From NCBI GenBank assembly GCA_032718475.1, contig JAUCBJ010002823.1, forward strand, positions 1 through 21,568: a DNA stretch of 21,568 nucleotides, written 5' to 3'. This DNA is from Nemertoderma westbladi. Taxonomy: Eukaryota > Xenacoelomorpha > Nemertodermatida > Nemertodermatidae. Numbering within the stretch: position 1 is the stretch's first letter; each line of letters begins with the position of its first letter. Positions 1-8,700 of this stretch are shown one piece after another. The notes under the pieces are model-generated. The model was not told the DNA's origin and did no database searches. It saw nothing but the letters and a program-made list of their open reading frames with translations. Position numbers and translations under genes: made by a program.

Positions 1-654
1 AATTGTAGCGGTAACTATAGCTACGCTACTGGCTTACAATAGAGTTAGCCTAAATACTGCATTTATTTATTCCAATTGAGATCCAAACAGTTAATTATTA
101 GAAATAGAAAGCAGTCGAGAAATATTTTAGCGCCTACCTAATAACATCACAACAAATAAAACAAAACAATTTGCCAACAATACAATGTTTACACCTACCG
201 TATAGCGTTAGCTTTAGCATTAGTGTGGTTTATCTAAGCCTGCTATGATCTTTCCCCCCAAAATAGCTGAAGAAAAGAACTAGATTGCCAACCCTTCACT
301 ACCTTGGGCTAACAGGCCTAGCGCTCCAATCCTTACAATCAGCAGCAACCACATAAAAGGTAACCCATCCGCTCAGTCTTTCGCTTACACACTAGCCTTG
401 TCAGGCATTATTCAGTACCGGCACCAGTAGGACAGTAACCAGGAAAATTAAAGATGGCGGCCAACAATGATGTAATTCTATTAATAGCAGAAATCATCAC
501 ATCAAAAAGCTAAGAAACACCAATTTAATTTCATATAAATTTAAAACGTATTACAACACAGATTAAGCAACTATTGATTTGTGATTGGACTATTAGATGG
601 ATATGCAACTTATGACAGCCTGTTCAATGGAAGTGGATTAGGTGGGATAGTGAA

Positions 655-762
655 TGTCAGGGACAAGTGGCTGAACTGGTTAGCGCTACTGATGAGGCCT
701 GATAGGCTGAAACGTACGTATAGCGCTGGTTCAACCCCCTGTGACGCGCTTTCTCCTTTTTC
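655..762 (+). repeat. Possible tRNA-derived SINE head (A box and B box)
   Basis: TGGCTGAACTGG at 668-679 fits the polymerase III A-box consensus and GGTTCAACCC at 728-737 fits the B box. About 50 bases separate them, as in tRNAs with a long variable arm or in degenerate SINE heads. A run of T near 756-760 could end transcription. I could not build a convincing cloverleaf, so a working tRNA gene is unlikely. Chance occurrence of the two boxes remains possible. Confidence 0.3.
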
Positions 763-980
763 CCATTTCTGAACAAAACCATAATATTACATGAGTTTTT
801 CACGAATAAAAACTTACAACTTTACTAAAAACGGCCCACTAGTGTATGTCAAAATCGCCCCATCTAGAGCTCTCGAAATATATATATATTTATATAGTTT
901 TGATAAAAAAAATTTTTTCACTACATCTTGGTCACTTTTTGTGAGTGAGAACAACAACCCTTATCAGTCTATTGATTTAT

Positions 981-1294
981 TTATTTATATTATTACCTAT
1001 CTGACGTATTATATTACTATATTAATTATTTTATTTATATTATTACCTATCTGACGTATTATATTACTATATTAATTATTTTATTTATATTATTACCTAT
1101 CTGACGTATTATATTACTATATTAATTATTTTATTTATATTATTACCTATCTGACGTATTATATTACTATATTAATTATTTTATTTATATTATTACCTAT
1201 CTGACGTATTATATTACTATATTAATTATTTTATTATATTATTACCTATCTGAAGTATTATATTACTATATTAATTATTTTATTATATTATTAT
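981..1294. repeat. 50-bp AT-rich tandem repeat, six copies
   Basis: Five near-identical 50-bp units start at 981, 1031, 1081, 1131 and 1181. A sixth of 49 bp (1231-1279) has lost one T and carries ctgaag instead of ctgacg, and a short partial copy runs to about 1294. Each unit contains ttacctatctgacg and is otherwise almost only A and T. The near-identity of the first five units suggests recent expansion. No coding role is apparent. Confidence 0.93.
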
Positions 1295-1503
1295 ATTTTC
1301 AATTATATTTCTACATATATTATATATATTACTCATGTTCTGTACTCTTTAGGACAGGTGCTGGTGGTTGGCCTATTTATGAATCATTTAATCTTGTCTA
1401 TAAATAAATAAGTAAAAGTAATATATGTCTCCAGTCTCACTCAACCCCTAGGAACCCATAGAAACCACATTGAACTGGAACTCTCATAATAGTCAAATGA
1501 AAA

Positions 1504-1516
1504 CTTCGTTTTTTAG
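1504..1516 (+). other. 3' splice site of the SCAPER terminal exon
   Basis: A T-rich tract ending in TTTTTTAG stops at 1516, and the TAG is also an in-frame stop (1514-1516), so the reading frame cannot extend further left without splicing. The codons just after it (1517-1540) read VSEIAFIN. As I recall it, SCAPER orthologues have EIAFIN directly before the EAQNKRHD block. This supports an exon that starts at 1517 rather than a gene that starts at the ATG at 1541. Confidence 0.75.
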
Positions 1517-3646
1517 GTTTCTGAAATCGCGTTTATAAACATGATGGAAGCTCAGAATAAACGACACGACGTTATGAATAAATTGGAGCAGTACGAAGCT
1601 AAACGGCTGGAGATAGAGGAGGAGAGACAGCGGAGGTTGGACGAGAAGAAGGTTAAAGAGGAAGCAGTGGCGGAGCGGAGGAAAGCTTTGGAGGATGAGA
1701 GGGTATCCAAGCTGGAGCAACTGCAGGATAGAAGGTTGGAGCAGGAAGCTAAGATAGATGAGATGGTTGGAGAGAAGGCAAGACTGCGTGGACGGAACAG
1801 CGAATACCGGGACCGGATACGGGAGGTTCGGTTGTCGGCGCGCTCGGAAGAGTTCCGACAGCGAGTCGAGTCACTGCAGGCGAGGATACGGATAAAGGAA
1901 GAGGAGTCGAGGATGCGGTACGAGGCGATTCTGGAGGAGCGGAGGAAAGGGAAGAGTCGGGTTGGGAAGGTGAGGGTGGAGCAGAGACTCCCAGTCATGG
2001 GGTCAGAGGGGAAGGGGTGGGTTGGCCATAGACACTTGATGGGGGGGTCAGCTGTCATTGTTGTAGATGGAAGTAAATCTCGACGCGCCTCCGATGGGAC
2101 CAACCAATCCACCAAGTCTTCCGTCGTTAATGGAAACAACTCGACCACAATCGAGTCCGCCACACAGCAAAGTCGGCCTCTAATAGAGTCGGCCGTGTCG
2201 GCCGATACAGACACCGTTGCTGAGATTCTAGAGAGCAAACTCGAGAAGCTGCGGGTCCGTCGCGTCGCGTTGCGGAAACGAACCCGGAAGCTGCGGAGCC
2301 GGATGTCACTCCGAGGTCGGGAGTTCGAGGAGTTGGAATTAGCAACTTGGACCAATGCGCCCGACGATTCCCGACTCCAGATGCAGCGGCTGGTCCGTGA
2401 GATAAACCGACAGCAGATCCCCAAGGGCCCCGGGAGGTTTCCCGCCATCGAAAGGAGTTTAAACGAGGCAACGAGGCTTCTCGAGCGAAGCGAATCGTCG
2501 AGGTTGGCTTCGAGGAATTCCGGAATATTTACTTCGGTGTCCCGATTGTTCCTCCTGCAGAACGAAGCTTCCATTAAAATCCCTCGAAAAATCCTCAGTT
2601 CCGCCCTAAAGATCCTGACTATGTGCTGTGCAGGAATCCCCACAAACTGCATCTACCTCCTCAACAGCAACAAAATCTCTCCACTTGTTGATTCACTGTA
2701 CAACCTCCTCGACTCGGACTTTCGGGACCCCCTAATTGTCTCGCTTCTCGGTTCCCTCGCCGTCATCATTGCTGGCTCGGTTAATTTCCTGCGTAGAAAC
2801 AACTCGGATTCACACACCGCCAGGGTCAATGACCTCATTGCCTTCATCGTGTCTCTCGGCGTCGTCGACAAGTTTGCCGAGGTGATCCTCCGTATCGTCG
2901 AGCCTGTGGATGACAATGTCCTCGAGTTGATCGCTGCTTCGGTTAACTTCCTCTCCGCAGTGACCTGCATTCATGCGGACAGTGCCCCCCAGCGGTCGGA
3001 CTCCACGCAGCTGATGGCCTGTCTACTGGAGACCGAGGCCTGTGGCGTTGTTTCTCTCCTCTACGGACTCCTGTTCCACAGCGAGGCCGGTTCCGCATTG
3101 CCGCGGACAACCCTCACCCTGGCGACTGAGGTTATCAGTCTCCTAGGCAACGTGGGACTCCTGGATGCTGGGTTGTTGCAACGCCTCCTAGCGGATGAGT
3201 CCCGCGCCCTCGAAATGCGTCACATCCTCAGCCATCTGTTGAGCTACTCCAACGCACATCGGGACTGCGAGAATCTCCAACGTCAAGTGATCCTATTGGT
3301 TGGTTTCTTTACGAGCGGTAGCCCAGGCAACCAGTCACTGGTGCACTCGGGTCGCACTCCCGTCGTTCTCCACCAACTCCTCTCCCTTCCCGTTTGCTAT
3401 TTCAGCAACCCGGACCTCATGGACGTGCTGTTCCCCACCCTGGTCGCCTGTTGCTACGACAACCCCGCCAATAAGAGTATTCTGGAACAGGAGATGAGTT
3501 GCGGGTCGTTGTCAACCTACATACGGGACTGTGAGCGGCAACGGATGACACAACCACCACCACCATCCACTCGCAATAAGTCCAACTTGGAGTTTCGGTT
3601 TCCTGTAATTCTCTGGAGTAAAGCGATTTCATTCTTCGATAGCTAA
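1517..3646 (+). CDS. SCAPER: SCAPER, C-terminal half (last exon)
   Basis: SCAPER is an endoplasmic-reticulum-associated cyclin A-binding protein, with reported roles in the cell cycle, cilia and translation-linked mRNA decay. From the ATG at 1541 the frame has 701 residues. Residues 1-137 are a charged coiled coil opening with EAQNKRHD, a SCAPER hallmark. Residues 138-220 are a low-complexity linker. From about 222 to the end comes the conserved helical C-terminal region, including VNDLIAFIVSLGVVDK, HSGRTPVVL, FPTLVACC and ILEQEMSC (about 647-654), and an end rich in Phe as in vertebrate orthologues. The exon probably starts at 1517, so the ATG at 1541 is internal. Vertebrate SCAPER carries a C2H2 zinc finger between coiled coil and helical region; no such Cys/His pattern is present here. 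AAG|GTGAGG at 1967-1973 and CACACAG ending at 2167 could bound an in-frame 198-base intron in the linker. The last 72 codons are duplicated at 12017-12233. Confidence 0.92.
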   Translation, partial: VSEIAFINMMEAQNKRHDVMNKLEQYEAKRLEIEEERQRRLDEKKVKEEAVAERRKALEDERVSKLEQLQDRRLEQEAKIDEMVGEKARLRGRNSEYRDRIREVRLSARSEEFRQRVESLQARIRIKEEESRMRYEAILEERRKGKSRVGKVRVEQRLPVMGSEGKGWVGHRHLMGGSAVIVVDGSKSRRASDGTNQSTKSSVVNGNNSTTIESATQQSRPLIESAVSADTDTVAEILESKLEKLRVRRVALRKRTRKLRSRMSLRGREFEELELATWTNAPDDSRLQMQRLVREINRQQIPKGPGRFPAIERSLNEATRLLERSESSRLASRNSGIFTSVSRLFLLQNEASIKIPRKILSSALKILTMCCAGIPTNCIYLLNSNKISPLVDSLYNLLDSDFRDPLIVSLLGSLAVIIAGSVNFLRRNNSDSHTARVNDLIAFIVSLGVVDKFAEVILRIVEPVDDNVLELIAASVNFLSAVTCIHADSAPQRSDSTQLMACLLETEACGVVSLLYGLLFHSEAGSALPRTTLTLATEVISLLGNVGLLDAGLLQRLLADESRALEMRHILSHLLSYSNAHRDCENLQRQVILLVGFFTSGSPGNQSLVHSGRTPVVLHQLLSLPVCYFSNPDLMDVLFPTLVACCYDNPANKSILEQEMSCGSLSTYIRDCERQRMTQPPPPSTRNKSNLEFRFPVILWSKAISFFDS

Positions 3647-3650
3647 TAAA
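3645..3650 (+). terminator. Polyadenylation signal overlapping the SCAPER stop codon
   Basis: AATAAA shares two bases with the TAA stop at 3644-3646. If used, the 3' UTR would be only tens of bases long. A second AATAAA lies at 3933-3938 in the AT-rich flank and would give a UTR of about 300 bases. Both are kept in the downstream duplicate (first one at 12232-12237). Which one is used cannot be told from sequence. Confidence 0.6.
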
Positions 3651-4080
3651 CCTTTTATTCCGATTTAAATTATTTTCTATTATAAACAATCGGGTTGGAG
3701 CACGAAACATAATATTTATTATTTATTTTAGGATTATAGGAGGTTTCTTTGTATATATCGCACTGGAATTCTACATAATTGTGTCTTTGTTAGTTCTTAC
3801 GATGATTTTCAAGGAAAAAATTTTCCTGTCATTTTATTGAAATTTTTTTGATTTTCAGTCTAACTGCTACTCCTTCGTAATTTTTTAATCAAATTGTTTG
3901 AATTTTTAGTGAATTGACTAGACATATTGACCAATAAAACTTATAAACATAATTTTGAAATTGTTCACGCTTTTAGAACTGTAACAGTTTAACCTGTTAA
4001 TTTACGTGTCTTATGTTGTCTGACAGCCCGCACAATATTATGACCACAGCAGAAGCCAGTCTAGCGCGGCGTATGACTCA
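3651..4080. other. AT-rich 3' flank of SCAPER
   Basis: No gene is seen. The segment is AT-rich with several homopolymer runs and holds the second AATAAA at 3933-3938. Its last 60 bases, before the 44-bp array, are less AT-rich. The whole segment is repeated at 12238-12667 with few changes. Confidence 0.6.
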
Positions 4081-4386
4081 CCGTTGGGAGACTGAATTCT
4101 ATGGCCGAGAATGGGGTAGGCTACCGTTGGGAGACTGAATTCTATGGCCGAGAATGGGGTAGGCTAACCGTTGGGAGACTGAATTCTATGGCCGAGAATG
4201 GGGTAGGCTAACCGTTGGGAGACTGAATTCTATGGCCGAGAATGGGGTAGGCTAACCGTTGGGAGACTGAATTCTATGGCCGAGAATGGGGTAGGCTAAC
4301 CGTTATGAGACTGAATTCTATGGCCGAGAATGGGGTAGGCTAACCGTTGGGAGACTGAATTCTATGGCCGAGAATGGGGTAGGCTA
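4081..4386. repeat. 44-bp tandem repeat, seven copies
   Basis: Units start at 4081, 4124, 4168, 4212, 4256, 4300 and 4344. Each begins ccgttgggagactgaattct and ends ggggtaggcta. All seem identical except the sixth, which has gttatgag for gttgggag, and the first, which lacks the joining A. The array sits between the SCAPER 3' flank and the 28S piece. The downstream duplicate has only two units, so copy number has changed since the duplication. Confidence 0.95.
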
Positions 4387-4430
4387 CTTTGTATTATTCG
4401 ATTAAACTCTACTATATAATATCTCAATTG

Positions 4431-4488
4431 GCTCTTCCTATCATTGCGAAGCAGAATTCGCCAAGCGTTGGATTGTTCACCCACTAAT

Positions 4489-4543
<55 letters not shown>

Positions 4544-4573
4544 ATGAGATTGTCATTGCAACAGCAATACTGC
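4431..4573 (+). pseudogene. 28S rRNA 3'-region fragment, copy A
   Basis: The segment matches domain VI of metazoan large-subunit rRNA, recognised from blocks such as gctcttcctatcattg, gaagcagaattcgccaag, ggattgttcaccca and ggttagttttaccctactga. It begins abruptly after an AT-rich sequence and stops just before the sarcin-ricin loop, so it is a fragment and not a functional rRNA gene. It is carried inside the duplicated block. A 28S-derived SINE head is an alternative source. Confidence 0.9.
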
Positions 4574-5098
4574 CGTTGTTTGGCAATACACCCTATCTCA
4601 AAATTTTCAAAAAAAATTTTATTTGACCAATTGGGGTAACTTGACACGCTCTTTTCAATGAAACTAAGAAAAGTGGGGTGTTCCTTTCACGAAATCGGAC
4701 TTTTTCAATCTTAAAACACCCCATGGCAGCATCTTAAATCAACAGCTGCGAGGCAAAACACCCCATAGCTAAATTCGACCATATAGGGTGCTTTGCCTTG
4801 TTAACTCTGTCGACCAAATAACCCTATCCTTGAGTTAGGGTTTTTTGCCTTGCGCTTTACTTTTAAGCCAATCAATTATTTAAGGAATTGACCAATCAGA
4901 AGTAATATCCTTTGTCATTTAATAATATTTATTTACTCTACTTAAAGGTAACTTGTCTGGCCGGAAATTAAATTTAGTTATTTTAATTTGACCTGGCGCA
5001 AATTAATTTACCCTATCTAGTTATATTGATTTTTGTTAGGAATTTACTCTTTATTACAACCAACAGTGTACTAACAGTCTTGTAAGTTTTAAGGGGAA
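4574..5098. other. Spacer with hairpins and CCAAT boxes before the minisatellite
   Basis: AT-rich, no convincing gene. It holds two hairpins (4751-4798 and 4820-4842) and CCAAT in several places, including gaccaatcag near 4890, a common core promoter element. The motif aaaacaccccat occurs at 4713-4724 and 4755-4766. This could be the promoter side of the open frame at 5099, but no TATA box or initiator is clear. Confidence 0.45.
4751..4798. repeat. Imperfect hairpin, 17-bp arms
   Basis: The left arm aggcaaaacaccccata (4751-4767) pairs with tatagggtgctttgcct (4782-4798), with two mismatched or wobble positions and a 14-base loop. A shorter inverted pair follows, aacccta at 4820-4826 with tagggtt at 4836-4842. 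They may be remnants of a small mobile element or structured elements in a transcript. Confidence 0.6.
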
Positions 5099-5767
5099 AT
5101 GGAGTTTGACAATAATGACGAGGACGAGAATCTGGATACGTTTTTTGGATTTGTTATTACATCAGAAGGAGAAATAGGAACTGGGACAAATGGAGTAGTT
5201 GGACGCGGGCCTGGGATGGGTGATGTAGTGTTAGGTACTGGGGAAGCGGAAGGTGAAGAAGGAGAACTAGATGGAGCTCTTGTTGGAACTGGGGACGCGG
5301 AATGGTTGTTGGAACTGGGGAAGGTGGAGTGGTTGTTGAAACTGGGGAGTGGAATGGTTGTTGGAACTGGGGAAGGTGGAATGGTTGTTGGAACTGGGGA
5401 AGGTGGAATGGTTGTTGGAACTGGGGAAGGTGGAATGGTTGTTGGAACTGGGGAAGGTGGAATGGTTGTTGGAACTGGGGAAAGTGGAATGGTTGTTGGA
5501 ACTGGGAAGTTGGAATGGTTGTTGGAACTGGGGAAGGAGGAGATGTGGTTGGCACGGGGGAAGGTGGAATGGTTGTTGGAACTGGGGATGGTGGAATGGT
5601 TGTTGGAACTGGGGAGTGGAATGGTTGTTGGAACTGGGGAAGGTGGAATGGTTGTTGGAACTGGGGAAGGTGGAATGGTTGTTGGAACTGGGAAGTTGGA
5701 ATGGTTGTTGGAACTTGGGAAGGAGGAGATGTGGTTGGCACGGGGGAAGGTGGAATGGTTGTTATAA
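5099..5767 (+). CDS. Candidate open frame: acidic N-terminus running into the minisatellite
   Basis: I do not recognise this protein. An in-frame TAA at 5090-5092 limits the frame on the left. The ATG at 5099 has G at -3 and G at +4, a fair context. About 20 acidic residues (MEFDNNDEDENLD...) are followed by a Gly/Glu-rich stretch in which GTG(E/D) recurs with drift at 5178-5300, and then the regular array, read as GMVVGTGEG and, after unit-length changes, as VEWLLELGK. The 222-residue frame ends inside the array. The reverse strand over 5089-5300 is also open and Pro/Ser-rich, so strand and even coding status are uncertain. No signal peptide or membrane span is seen. Confidence 0.2.
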   Translation: MEFDNNDEDENLDTFFGFVITSEGEIGTGTNGVVGRGPGMGDVVLGTGEAEGEEGELDGALVGTGDAEWLLELGKVEWLLKLGSGMVVGTGEGGMVVGTGEGGMVVGTGEGGMVVGTGEGGMVVGTGESGMVVGTGKLEWLLELGKEEMWLARGKVEWLLELGMVEWLLELGSGMVVGTGEGGMVVGTGEGGMVVGTGKLEWLLELGKEEMWLARGKVEWLL

Positions 5768-8700
5768 CTGGGGATGGTGGAATGGTTGTTGGAACTGGGG
5801 AGTGGAATGGTTGTTGGAACTGGGGAAGGTGGAATGGTTGTTGGAACTGGGGAAGGAGGAGATGTGTTTGGCACGGGGGAAGGTGGAATGGTTGTTGGAA
5901 CTGGGGATGGTGGAATGGTTGTTGGAACTGGGGAAGGTGGAATGGTTGTTGGAACTGGGGAAAGTGGAATGGTTGTTGGAACTGGGAAGTTGGAATGGTT
6001 GTTGGAACTGGGGAAGGAGGAGATGTGGTTGGCACGGGGGAAGGTGGAATGGTTGTTGGAACTGGGGATGGTGGAATGGTTGTTGGAACTGGGGAAGGTG
6101 GAATGGTTGTTGGAACTGGGGAAGGTGGAATGGTTGATGGAACTGGGGAAAGTGGAATGGTTGTTGGAACTGGGAAGTTGGAATGGTTGTTGGAACTGGG
6201 GAAGGAGGAGATGTGGTTGGCACGGGGGAAGGTGGAATGGTTGTTGGAACTGGGGATGGTGGAATGGTTGTTGGAACTGGGGAGTGGAATGGTTGTTGGA
6301 ACTGGGGAAGGTGGAATGGTTGTTGGAACTGGGGAAGGTGGAATGGTTGTTGGAACTGGGAAGTTGGAATGGTTGTTGGAACTGGGGAAGGAGGAAATGT
6401 GGTTGGCACGGGGGAAGGTGGAATGGTTGTTGGAACTGGGGATGGTGGAATGGTTGTTGGAACTGGGGAGTGGAATGGTTGTTGGAACTGGGGAAGGTGG
6501 AATGGTTGTTGGAACTGGGGAAGGAGGAGATGTGGTTGGCACGGGGGAAGGTGGAATGGTTGTTGGAACTGGGGATGGTGGAATGGTTGTTGGAACTGGG
6601 GAGTGGAATGGTTGTTGGAACTGGGGAAGGTGGAATGGTTGTTGGAACTGGGGAAGGAGGAGATGTGGTTGGCACGGGGGAAGGTGGAATGGTTGTTGGA
6701 ACTGGGGATGGTGGAATGGTTGTTGGAACTGGGGAGTGGAATGGTTGTTGGAACTGGGGAAGGTGGAATGGTTGTTGGAACTGGGGAAAGTGGAATGGTT
6801 GTTGGAACTGGGGAAGGTGGAATGGTTGTTGGAACTGGGGAAGGTGGAATGGTTGTTGGAACTGGGAAGTTGGAATGGTTGTTGGAACTGGGGAAGGAGG
6901 AGATGTGGTTGGCACGGGGGAAGGTGGAATGGTTGTTGGAACTGGGGATGGTGGAATGGTTGTTGGAACTGGGGAGTGGAATGGTTGTTGGAACTGGGGA
7001 AGGTGGAATGGTTGTTGGAACTGGGGAAAGTGGAATGGTTGTTGGAACTGGGGAAGGTGGAATGGCTGTTGGAACTGGGGAAGGTGGAATGGTTGTTGGA
7101 ACTGGGAAGTTGGAATGGTTGTTGGAACTGGGGAAGGAGGAGATGTGGTTGGCACGGGGGAAGGTGGAATGGTTGTTGGAACTGGGGAGTGGAATGGTTG
7201 TTGGAACTGAGGAAGGTGGAATGGTTGTTGGAACTGGGGAAAGTGGAATGGTTGTTGGAACTGGGGAAGGTGGAATGGTTGTTGGAACTGGGAAGTTGGA
7301 ATGGTTGTTGGAACTGGGGAAGGAGGAGATGTGGTTGGCACGGGGGAAGGTGGAATGGTTGTTGGAACTGGGGATGGTGGAATGGTTGTTGGAACTGGGG
7401 AGTGGAATGGTTGTTGGAACTGGGGAAGGTGGAATGGTTGTTGGAACTGGGGAAGGTGGAATGGTTGTTGGAACTGGGAAGTTGGAATGGTTGTTGGAAC
7501 TGGGGAAGGAGGAGATGTGGTTGGCACGGGGGAAGGTGGAATGGTTGTTGGAACTGGGGAAGGTGGAATGGTTGTTGGAACTGGGGAAGGTGGAATGGTT
7601 GTTGGAACTGGGAAGTTGGAATGGTTGTTGGAACTGGGGAAGGAGGAGATGTGGTTGGCACGGGGGAAGGTGGAATGGTTGTTGGAACTGGGGAAGGTGG
7701 AATGGTTGTTGGAACTGGGGAAGGTGGAATGGTTGTTGGAACTGGGAAGTTGGAATGGTTGTTGGAACTGGGGAAGGAGGAGATGTGGTTGGCACGGGGG
7801 AAGGTGGAATGGTTGTTGGAACTGGGGAAAGTGGAATGGTTGTTGGAACTGGGGAAGGTGGAATGGTTGTTGGAACTGGGGAAGGTGGATTGGTTGTTGG
7901 AACTGGGGAAGGTGGAATGGTTGTTGGAACTGGGGAAGGTGGATTGGTTGTTGGAACTGGGGAAGGTGGAATGGTTGTTGGAACTGGGGAAAGTGGAATG
8001 GTTGTTGGAACTGGGGAAGGTGGAATGGTTGTTGGAACTGGGGAAGGTGGAATGGTTGTTGGAACTGGGGAAGGTGGATTGGTTGTTGGAACTGGGGAAG
8101 GTGGAATGGTTGTTGGAACTGGGGAAAGTGGAATGGTTGTTGGAACTGGGGAAGGTGGAATGGTTGTTGGAACTGGGGAAGGTGGATTGGTTGTTGGAAC
8201 TGGGGAAGGTGGAATGGTTGTTGGAACTGGGGAAAGTGGAATGGTTGTTGGAACTGGGGAAGGTGGAATGGTTGTTGGAACTGGGGAAGGTGGAATGGTT
8301 GTTGGAACTGGGGAAGGTGGATTGGTTGTTGGAACTGGGGAAGGTGGAATGGTTGTTGGAACTGGGAAGTTGGAATGGTTGTTGGAACTGGGGAAGGAGG
8401 AGATGTGGTTGGCACGGGGGAAGGTGGAATGGTTGTTGGAACTGGGGATGGTGGAATGGTTGTTGGAACTGGGGAAGGAGGATATGTGGTTGGCACGGGG
8501 GAAGGTGGAATGGTTGTTGGAACTGGGGAGTGGAATGGTTGTTGGAACTGGGGAAGGTGGAATGGTTGTTGGAACTGGGGAAGGTGGAATGGTTGTTGGA
8601 ACTGGGGAAGGTGGAATGGTTGTTGGAACTGGGAAGTTGGAATGGTTGTTGGAACTGGGGAAGGAGGAGATGTGGTTGGCACGGGGGAAGGTGGAATGGT

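Larger units (their letters stand above)
1..1516. other. AT-rich non-coding DNA upstream of the SCAPER exon, probably intron
   Basis: No convincing exon is seen. The short open frames at 581-772 and 791-1054 show no recognisable protein, and the second runs into a tandem repeat. Because the downstream exon begins in the middle of the SCAPER coiled coil behind a splice acceptor, this stretch is most simply the 3' part of an intron, with earlier exons outside the window. It holds a weak tRNA-like promoter pair near 670-740, an A/T-only stretch near 877-900, and the 50-bp tandem repeat. I see nothing else in 1-560. Confidence 0.6.
3430..4573 (+). repeat. Direct duplication, copy A (SCAPER end, 3' flank, 44-bp repeats, 28S piece)
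   Basis: This block recurs in the same orientation at 12017-12944, 8587 bases downstream at its left end. Outside the 44-bp array I see only a handful of substitutions, for example gtgaattgact against atgaattgtct near 3910. A short match, catggacgt, also precedes both left ends (3418-3426 and 12004-12012), separated from the main match by gct in A and tagg in B. The 28S piece of copy A breaks off after actgc near 4573. Confidence 0.93.

Noticed and set aside
791-1054. 87-codon hydrophobic open frame
   Set aside because: It runs into the AT-rich 50-bp repeat and its hydrophobicity follows from A/T-rich codons.
1552-2652. 366-codon open frame antisense to the SCAPER exon
   Set aside because: It is the shadow of a well-supported coding exon with strong codon bias; its residues show no family features.
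4081-4386. CRISPR array
   Set aside because: The 44-bp units are contiguous, with no unique spacers, and the host is an animal.
4820-4842. Telomere-like repeats (ttaggg words)
   Set aside because: Only one ttaggg paired with one ccctaa-like word, forming a small hairpin; no tandem array.
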